From Firmicutes bacterium UBA5449 (GTDB lineage: Bacteria; Bacillota; SHA-98; UBA4971), in contig DIQZ01000018.1 of NCBI GenBank assembly GCA_002424305.1, positions 6,991-25,491 of the forward strand: a stretch of DNA of 18,501 nt. The letters are read 5' to 3'. Position 1 is the first letter of the stretch, and every line of letters begins with the position of its first letter. Below the pieces are notes generated by a model, which worked only from the letters and a program-made list of their open reading frames with translations, had not been told where the DNA came from and made no database searches. The translations under genes and the position numbers were made by a program. Below, piece after piece: positions 14,450-18,501 of this stretch.

Positions 14450-15082
14450 ATGTCGGATATTGTCATTATTGGTGCCGGCGGGCACAGCAAAGTAGTTGCT
14501 GATGCAGTAATTAGAGCTGGATACAGAGTGAGAGGTTTCATAGATGACTATGCTATGTCTGCCCCTCTACCTAGGTATGACGTAATCGGAACAATCCTCG
14601 GTTTTATCAATGATTGGAAGTTGCAGAGAGACATAGCCACTGTTGTCGCCATTGGTGACAACCATACGCGGATGCAGATAGTCAAGAAATTGGCATTGCC
14701 AAAGGAACGGTACGCTACAGTGATAGATCCGTCCGCGGTTGTATCCCAATACGCATCAATAGCCGAAGGAACAGTTGTCCTACAAGGCGCCATAGTGAAT
14801 GCAGGAACGGTAGTCGGACAGCATGCTATAGTCAACACTAGCTGCACTATCGATCACGACTGCAAAATAGGAAATTATGCGCACATATCTCCCGGAGTGA
14901 ACCTTGCAGGGGGAGTAGCTGTTGGAGAAGGAACACACCTGGGAATTGGGTCGTGCGTAGTCCCAGGATGCTCAGTTGGTGACTGGTCAGTTGTAGGAGC
15001 CGGGGCTGTAGTGGTGAAGAGCATTCCTGCGAAGTGCATAGCCGTAGGAGTACCGGCAACGGTTATCAGGACTATTTCTTGA
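14450..15082 (+). CDS. PglD/NeuD-like sugar N-acetyltransferase
   Basis: Acetyl-CoA-dependent acetyltransferase of the PglD/NeuD/PerB group, acetylating the C4 amine of a UDP-amino-sugar in the cytoplasm. The N-terminal Rossmann-like subdomain starts VIIGAGGHSKVVADA, the group's nucleotide-sugar-binding signature, with FIDD at 30-33. Residues about 90-200 form a left-handed beta-helix of hexapeptide repeats, including VLQGAIVNAGTVVGQHAIVN and the catalytic-base candidate His136 in CTIDHDCKIGNYAHISPG. It ends with the typical VGVPATVIR. At 210 residues it is complete. The ATG has GGGAGG nine bases upstream and lies 97 bases after the PglC-like gene. The aminotransferase (PglE) and 4,6-dehydratase (PglF) normally needed to make the substrate are not in this window. 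Confidence 0.92.
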   Translation: MSDIVIIGAGGHSKVVADAVIRAGYRVRGFIDDYAMSAPLPRYDVIGTILGFINDWKLQRDIATVVAIGDNHTRMQIVKKLALPKERYATVIDPSAVVSQYASIAEGTVVLQGAIVNAGTVVGQHAIVNTSCTIDHDCKIGNYAHISPGVNLAGGVAVGEGTHLGIGSCVVPGCSVGDWSVVGAGAVVVKSIPAKCIAVGVPATVIRTIS

Positions 15083-15229
15083 TCGTACCAATGGATGCGT
15101 TCAATAATACTCGGCATTTTCAGAGCTTCACGACTTGCTGCCTGACAACATCCTCCCCCTAGCAACGATAACAAACTCCGCAACTTCACTAATCACTGCA
15201 AGAAGCTACTTGCCTTACATCTCTGCGCA
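15083..15229. other. Convergent intergenic region, no gene seen
   Basis: This spacer lies between the PglD-like gene and livF, which face each other. A small hairpin, GCAAG (15198-15202) with CTTGC (15209-15213), is 17 bases beyond the livF stop and could contribute to ending that transcript. No T-run follows it in either direction, and no coding frame here is convincing. Confidence 0.4.
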
Positions 15230-15934
15230 CTAGATCCCCAAATACGCCCTCTGCACCTCAGGGTTACTCCTCAGTTCCTCTGAGCTTCCTTCAAGCGATA
15301 TCCTCCCGGTTTCCAGTACGTACCCCCTCGACATAGTAGACAACGACTTCCTTGCATTCTGTTCCACAAGCAGTATGCTGACTCCGCGGCGGTTCAGTTC
15401 ACTGAGCGCATCGAACACCTTATCTACGAATATCGGCATGAGTCCGGTAGACACTTCATCCACCAGGAGAAGCCTGGGATTTGCCATGAAAGCCCGTCCG
15501 ATTGCCAGCATCTGCTGTTCTCCTCCGCTGAGGGTCTTGGACACCTGCCGCTTGCGTTGATCCAGGATGGGGAAGAGCGTATACACTTCCTTCATGGACT
15601 TTTCGATCTCCTGTCTGTCTGTGCGGGAGTATGCTCCAATTGCAAGATTCTCTTCTACAGTCAGGTCAGGGAAGACCCTTCGTCCTTCAGGCACCATAGC
15701 CAGTCCGCGTCCGGACCGTTCCCATGCCGGCAACCGTCCGATGTCTTCCCCGTCAAGGAGGATAGTCCCTTGGAATTCCAGGTGCAGTCCCATTAGCGTT
15801 CGAAGGAGCGTAGTCTTGCCGGCTCCATTGGCGCCGATAATCGCGACGCTCTCACCTTCATCTATGTCAAAAGAGATCCCGTGTATGACGTTGATGTCTC
15901 CGTACCGTACTTCAAGATCCTTAACTACCAGCAA
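15230..15934 (-). CDS. livF: Branched-chain amino acid-type ABC transporter, ATP-binding protein LivF
   Basis: One of two nucleotide-binding subunits of a HAAT-family importer, on the cytoplasmic face of the inner membrane. Walker A is GANGAGKTT at residues 34-42, the signature is LSGGEQQ at 135-141, Walker B is LLLVDE at 155-160, and the switch region is LVEQNA, with Gln where most ABC proteins have His, as is usual in LivF. MVPEGRRVFPDLTVEENL is a LivF hallmark. Length (234) is typical. It starts at TTG 15934, with GGAGG eight bases upstream; this Shine-Dalgarno lies inside the end of livG, whose stop is three bases before the start, so the two are coupled. It is the last gene of the operon. 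The transported substrate cannot be fixed from ATPase sequence; amides or urea are alternatives to leucine/isoleucine/valine. Confidence 0.95.
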   Translation of the reverse strand: MLVVKDLEVRYGDINVIHGISFDIDEGESVAIIGANGAGKTTLLRTLMGLHLEFQGTILLDGEDIGRLPAWERSGRGLAMVPEGRRVFPDLTVEENLAIGAYSRTDRQEIEKSMKEVYTLFPILDQRKRQVSKTLSGGEQQMLAIGRAFMANPRLLLVDEVSTGLMPIFVDKVFDALSELNRRGVSILLVEQNARKSLSTMSRGYVLETGRISLEGSSEELRSNPEVQRAYLGI

Positions 15935-15937
15935 TTT

Positions 15938-16696
15938 CTATGCCTCCTTCCCGAGATACGCTTCGATTACCCTTGGGTCTATCGCTATCTCATGCGGCGA
16001 TCCTTGAGCTATCTTTACTCCGAAGTCGAGGACTGCCACTTCATCACAAAGGTTCATGATAACTCCCATATTGTGCTCTACCATGACCACAGTGACACCT
16101 GTCTCTCTGACCTTGTACACGAGATCCATGAGACTTTCGGTCTCTCCGTAAGTAAGGCCTGCGCATGGCTCATCCAGAAGAAGCAGCTTCGGGTCAAGGG
16201 CGAGGGCTCTTGCCACTTCCATGCGGCGCTGTTGGGCTATGGGGAGCTTACCTGCAAGTGTGTCAGCGTGTTCAGCTAAGCCTACCATCTGAAGGAGCGC
16301 CATGGATTTACCCCGGATCTCGTAGGTCTTATACTCTGAGGCGAGACGTGATACCTTCCCATACACTCTGTGCCCGCATCCGACTATCACATTATCTAAG
16401 ACAGTCATGTTCCGGAAGGAATGGACGATTTGGAAAGTCCGGGCTATCCCTAAGCGTGCGGTCTCTGCTGCGGGAAGCTGCGTTATATCCTTTCCTTCAA
16501 AGATCACGAATCCGGAGGTGGGGGGATATGCGCCTGAGACTATGTTAAAGAGCGTGGTCTTGCCTGCGCCGTTCGGCCCTACGATTCCGAAGATCATCGC
16601 CCGTCCCACTCTCAAGCTGACGTCTCTTAGCGCCTGCACCCCGTAGAACTGCTTACTGACGTGTTCAATGACTAGGATATCGTGTGTTTCGGCCAT
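15938..16696 (-). CDS. livG: Branched-chain amino acid-type ABC transporter, ATP-binding protein LivG
   Basis: Second ATPase subunit of the importer, pairing with LivF beneath the two permeases. Walker A GPNGAGKTT is at residues 40-48, GIARTFQIVHSFRNMTVLDNV is the LivG Q-loop region (given in part: ARTFQ), Walker B LLLLDEP is at 171-177, and the switch histidine is His208 in MVEHNM. The signature segment reads LPIAQQRRMEVARALA at 151-166; the usual LSxGQQRR core is replaced by PIAQQRR, so the Ser-Gly pair is lost, though the following residues are well kept. Length (252) is normal. ATG 16696 has GGAGGTG seven bases upstream and overlaps the livM stop by one base (TAATG). Confidence 0.95.
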   Translation of the reverse strand: MAETHDILVIEHVSKQFYGVQALRDVSLRVGRAMIFGIVGPNGAGKTTLFNIVSGAYPPTSGFVIFEGKDITQLPAAETARLGIARTFQIVHSFRNMTVLDNVIVGCGHRVYGKVSRLASEYKTYEIRGKSMALLQMVGLAEHADTLAGKLPIAQQRRMEVARALALDPKLLLLDEPCAGLTYGETESLMDLVYKVRETGVTVVMVEHNMGVIMNLCDEVAVLDFGVKIAQGSPHEIAIDPRVIEAYLGKEA

Positions 16697-17601
16697 TACT
16701 TTTCACCTCCGGATACGGCCTTGGGCTTGTACAGCCGCAATGTAACTCGCTGACGCGATTCCCATATGAAGCTCCCGTCACCAATCAGTCCGCTTGGCTG
16801 GAATCGCATCATCAAAACGAGTAAGGCGCCGTACATGAGGTTTCTATAGTTTACCAAGGGACGGAAGACCTCAGGTGCAAGGCCAAGGGCAAGTGAGCCT
16901 AAGATCGCTCCGCGAAGAGTGCCGAGTCCTCCGAAGACCGCCATTGAGATTATGCTGATGGATGTTGGAAACCCGAAATCACGTGCGTTAATAAAGGTCA
17001 TGAAGTGGGCGTAGAGTGAGCCTGCGACCCCGGCATAGGCGGTTCCGATGGCAAAGGCTGCTATCTTAAACCGTGCGCTGGGTACTCCTAGCGACTGTGC
17101 GGCTTCCTCGTTCTGTCCGACTGCACGAAGGGCGAGGCCCAGCCAGGATCTGACTAGCCTCCTGTCAAACCATATCCCCAGCAATATACAGAGGACAACA
17201 ACGAGTAAGTATTCAGGTTTCGTGAGAGTGTGGCCGAACACTGACGGGTACCGGATCCCTCCGATTCCTAAGGCGCCGCCGAAGAATTGAGTATACTGGA
17301 ATACAGAGACTACGACGAAGTTAATGCCGATTGTCGTTATTGCCAGGGAGTCATCGTGTAAGCGGGTGCTTATCGCACCTAAGATTGCGCCTATTGCTGC
17401 TGTGATAAGTCCTGCGAGAGGAAGCGCGAACCAGAACGGGACGCCTGCCTTAACCGACAGAAGTGCAGAGGTGTATGCGCCGATTCCGAAGAACGCGGCA
17501 TGTCCTAAGGAGACCTGGCCTGTGTAGCCTGTGATGATGTTAAGGCCCATGGTCAGCATCATGAATATCCCGACTGTAATTGCTACTGTAGCGTAATACA
17601 A
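16696..17601 (-). CDS. livM: Branched-chain amino acid-type ABC transporter, permease LivM
   Basis: Inner-membrane permease subunit, heterodimer partner of LivH. It has about eight to nine hydrophobic segments. LNIITGYTGQVSLGHAAFFG near residues 21-40 is the hallmark LivM stretch, and AVFGGLGTLRGAILGSLALG is the conserved cytoplasmic coupling loop that contacts the ATPase. Length (301) is that of the compact LivM found in many bacteria, shorter than the E. coli protein with its N-terminal extension. The start is TTG 17601, with GGAGGTGAAGGG upstream; I see no better ATG. It lies seven bases after livH. The hydrophilic C-terminal tail (RVTLRLYKPKAVSGGEK) is cytoplasmic by charge. Confidence 0.95.
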   Translation of the reverse strand: MYYATVAITVGIFMMLTMGLNIITGYTGQVSLGHAAFFGIGAYTSALLSVKAGVPFWFALPLAGLITAAIGAILGAISTRLHDDSLAITTIGINFVVVSVFQYTQFFGGALGIGGIRYPSVFGHTLTKPEYLLVVVLCILLGIWFDRRLVRSWLGLALRAVGQNEEAAQSLGVPSARFKIAAFAIGTAYAGVAGSLYAHFMTFINARDFGFPTSISIISMAVFGGLGTLRGAILGSLALGLAPEVFRPLVNYRNLMYGALLVLMMRFQPSGLIGDGSFIWESRQRVTLRLYKPKAVSGGEK

Positions 17602-17608
17602 TGTCCCT

Positions 17609-18469
17609 TCACCTCCGTCCGAACAGGCCGTGGGGCCTGAATAAGAGGACTAATATCAAGGCGACAAAAGCGATGGAGTCCCGGGGAAGTATGAACGCCA
17701 GCGGGGATGTGACAAGGAACGTCTCCACAAGGCCTAAGATGAGGGATGCGATTACTGTCCCCCAGACGTTACCGAGGCCGCCCATGACTGCGATGGCCAT
17801 TGCCTTATATGCGGGCACGGATCCCATGGTTGGGTACACGGAGTTATAGTAGAACCCCACCAGCACGCCGGCAGCGCCTGCCACTGCTGAGCCGAGGAAG
17901 AAGTTGGACGCTACAGCCCGGTCGATGTTGATGCCGAAGGCAGATGCAGTTTCAAAATCCTGTTCAGTGGCTCGCCATGCCAATCCGAGACGGGTCCTGT
18001 TGATTAGGAACCATGCAACGATGAGCAACGCGATAGAGGCGATGAGGACTACCAACTGATTACCGGTTATATGCGCTGTCTCAAATCTGTCCAGTCCTAG
18101 AGGCGCCAGGACGGGAAGGGGAAGGACGTAAGGGCCTGCCATGAGGCGGAAGAGGTCCTCCATGAATATGAACATGCCGATGGACGCAATGAGGGATACG
18201 ACTTTGGATTCAGCGAGGAGCGGTCTATAGAGCCACTTTTGCATCAAGACGCCCATTATCCCGCATCCTAACATCGCTGCTGCGACAACCAAGGCAAGAT
18301 TCTGACTTACGCGTGATGCAGCTACTGCAATGTATCCGCCGAACGCGAAGATACCGGCATGGGATATGTGGAGGATCCGTAAGACTCCGTAGACCATGGT
18401 AAGGCCGAGTGTGATCAGGGCATAGATCATCCCCATGGTTGCGCCGTTAGCCAGCTGCTGCCATAGCAA
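17609..18469 (-). CDS. livH: Branched-chain amino acid-type ABC transporter, permease LivH
   Basis: Inner-membrane permease subunit of the importer. It begins with LANGATMGMIYALITLGLT and continues into the LivH hallmark YGVLRILHISHAGIFAFGGY. About eight membrane segments follow, with the coupling loop AMAIAVMGGLGNVWGTVIASLILG near the C-terminus and a basic end (FRPHGLFGRR). Length (286) is typical. The start is TTG 18469 with AAGGAG nine bases upstream; the remaining 32 bases of the window before it show no gene. The periplasmic binding protein gene (livJ/livK-like) is expected beyond the right edge, upstream of livH, but is not visible. The four genes are in the common order livHMGF with spacings of -1 to 7 bases, a clear operon. 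Confidence 0.95.
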   Translation of the reverse strand: MLWQQLANGATMGMIYALITLGLTMVYGVLRILHISHAGIFAFGGYIAVAASRVSQNLALVVAAAMLGCGIMGVLMQKWLYRPLLAESKVVSLIASIGMFIFMEDLFRLMAGPYVLPLPVLAPLGLDRFETAHITGNQLVVLIASIALLIVAWFLINRTRLGLAWRATEQDFETASAFGINIDRAVASNFFLGSAVAGAAGVLVGFYYNSVYPTMGSVPAYKAMAIAVMGGLGNVWGTVIASLILGLVETFLVTSPLAFILPRDSIAFVALILVLLFRPHGLFGRR

Positions 18470-18501
18470 TTGCTATCACTCCTTACTGTAAGCTAGTCAA
18501 G

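Noticed and set aside
14875..15189. 104-codon minus-strand frame reaching into the convergent spacer
   Set aside because: Most of it is antisense to the PglD-like gene. The spacer part alone has no start with a ribosome site.
15567..16007. 146-codon plus-strand frame
   Set aside because: It is antisense to livF, with no recognisable protein features.

Overview
This window looks like a chromosomal piece of a diderm (Gram-negative-type) bacterium. The evidence is an exported protein ending in an outer-membrane-type C-terminal phenylalanine, and an undecaprenyl-phosphate sugar locus of the O-antigen/capsule type. Shine-Dalgarno sites are strong (GGAGG-like) and many starts are GTG or TTG. I cannot name the phylum. 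There are no rRNAs, tRNAs, insertion sequences, phage genes or CRISPR arrays.

Layout. (1) Positions 3-11074, plus strand: a surface-polysaccharide operon. In order it encodes the 3' part of a two-domain oxidoreductase (zinc-ADH-like fused to Gfo/Idh/MocA), a UDP-ManNAcA-type sugar dehydrogenase with an unusual internal insertion, a heparinase II/III-like protein without a signal peptide, a WbuB-like GT4 glycosyltransferase, a formyltransferase, a NodB/CE4-type deacetylase, an NAD-dependent epimerase/dehydratase, a WecA/WbpL-like phosphoglycosyl transferase and a 50-residue acidic protein. The glycosyltransferase, formyltransferase, deacetylase and epimerase genes have overlapping ends. (2) Positions 11286-12152, minus strand: galU, supplying UDP-glucose. 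(3) Positions 12153-12480: a divergent regulatory region with a good sigma-70-type promoter and two mutually exclusive hairpins. (4) Positions 12481-13533: an unidentified outer-membrane beta-barrel candidate. (5) Positions 13732-15082: a PglC-like monotopic phosphoglycosyl transferase followed by a PglD-like sugar N-acetyltransferase. (6) Positions 15230-18469, minus strand: the livHMGF core of a branched-chain-amino-acid-type ABC importer, convergent with the glycan genes.

How the genes fit together (inference). The nucleotide-sugar dehydrogenase makes a uronic-acid donor, and the heparinase-like protein may act on uronate-containing glycan. The WecA-like enzyme, with the epimerase next to it, would load an N-acetylated sugar phosphate onto undecaprenyl phosphate. 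The coupled formyltransferase and deacetylase suggest exchange or cycling of the N-acyl group on an amino sugar, recalling ArnA/ArnD logic but with different family members. The PglC/PglD pair indicates a second, bacillosamine-type initiation route. No flippase, polymerase, ligase, aminotransferase or 4,6-dehydratase is in view, so the locus must continue elsewhere.

The most interesting signals are the coupled formyltransferase/deacetylase module, the insertion in the dehydrogenase, the structured leader and orphan barrel protein, and a perfect 17-bp hairpin at 13568-13612.
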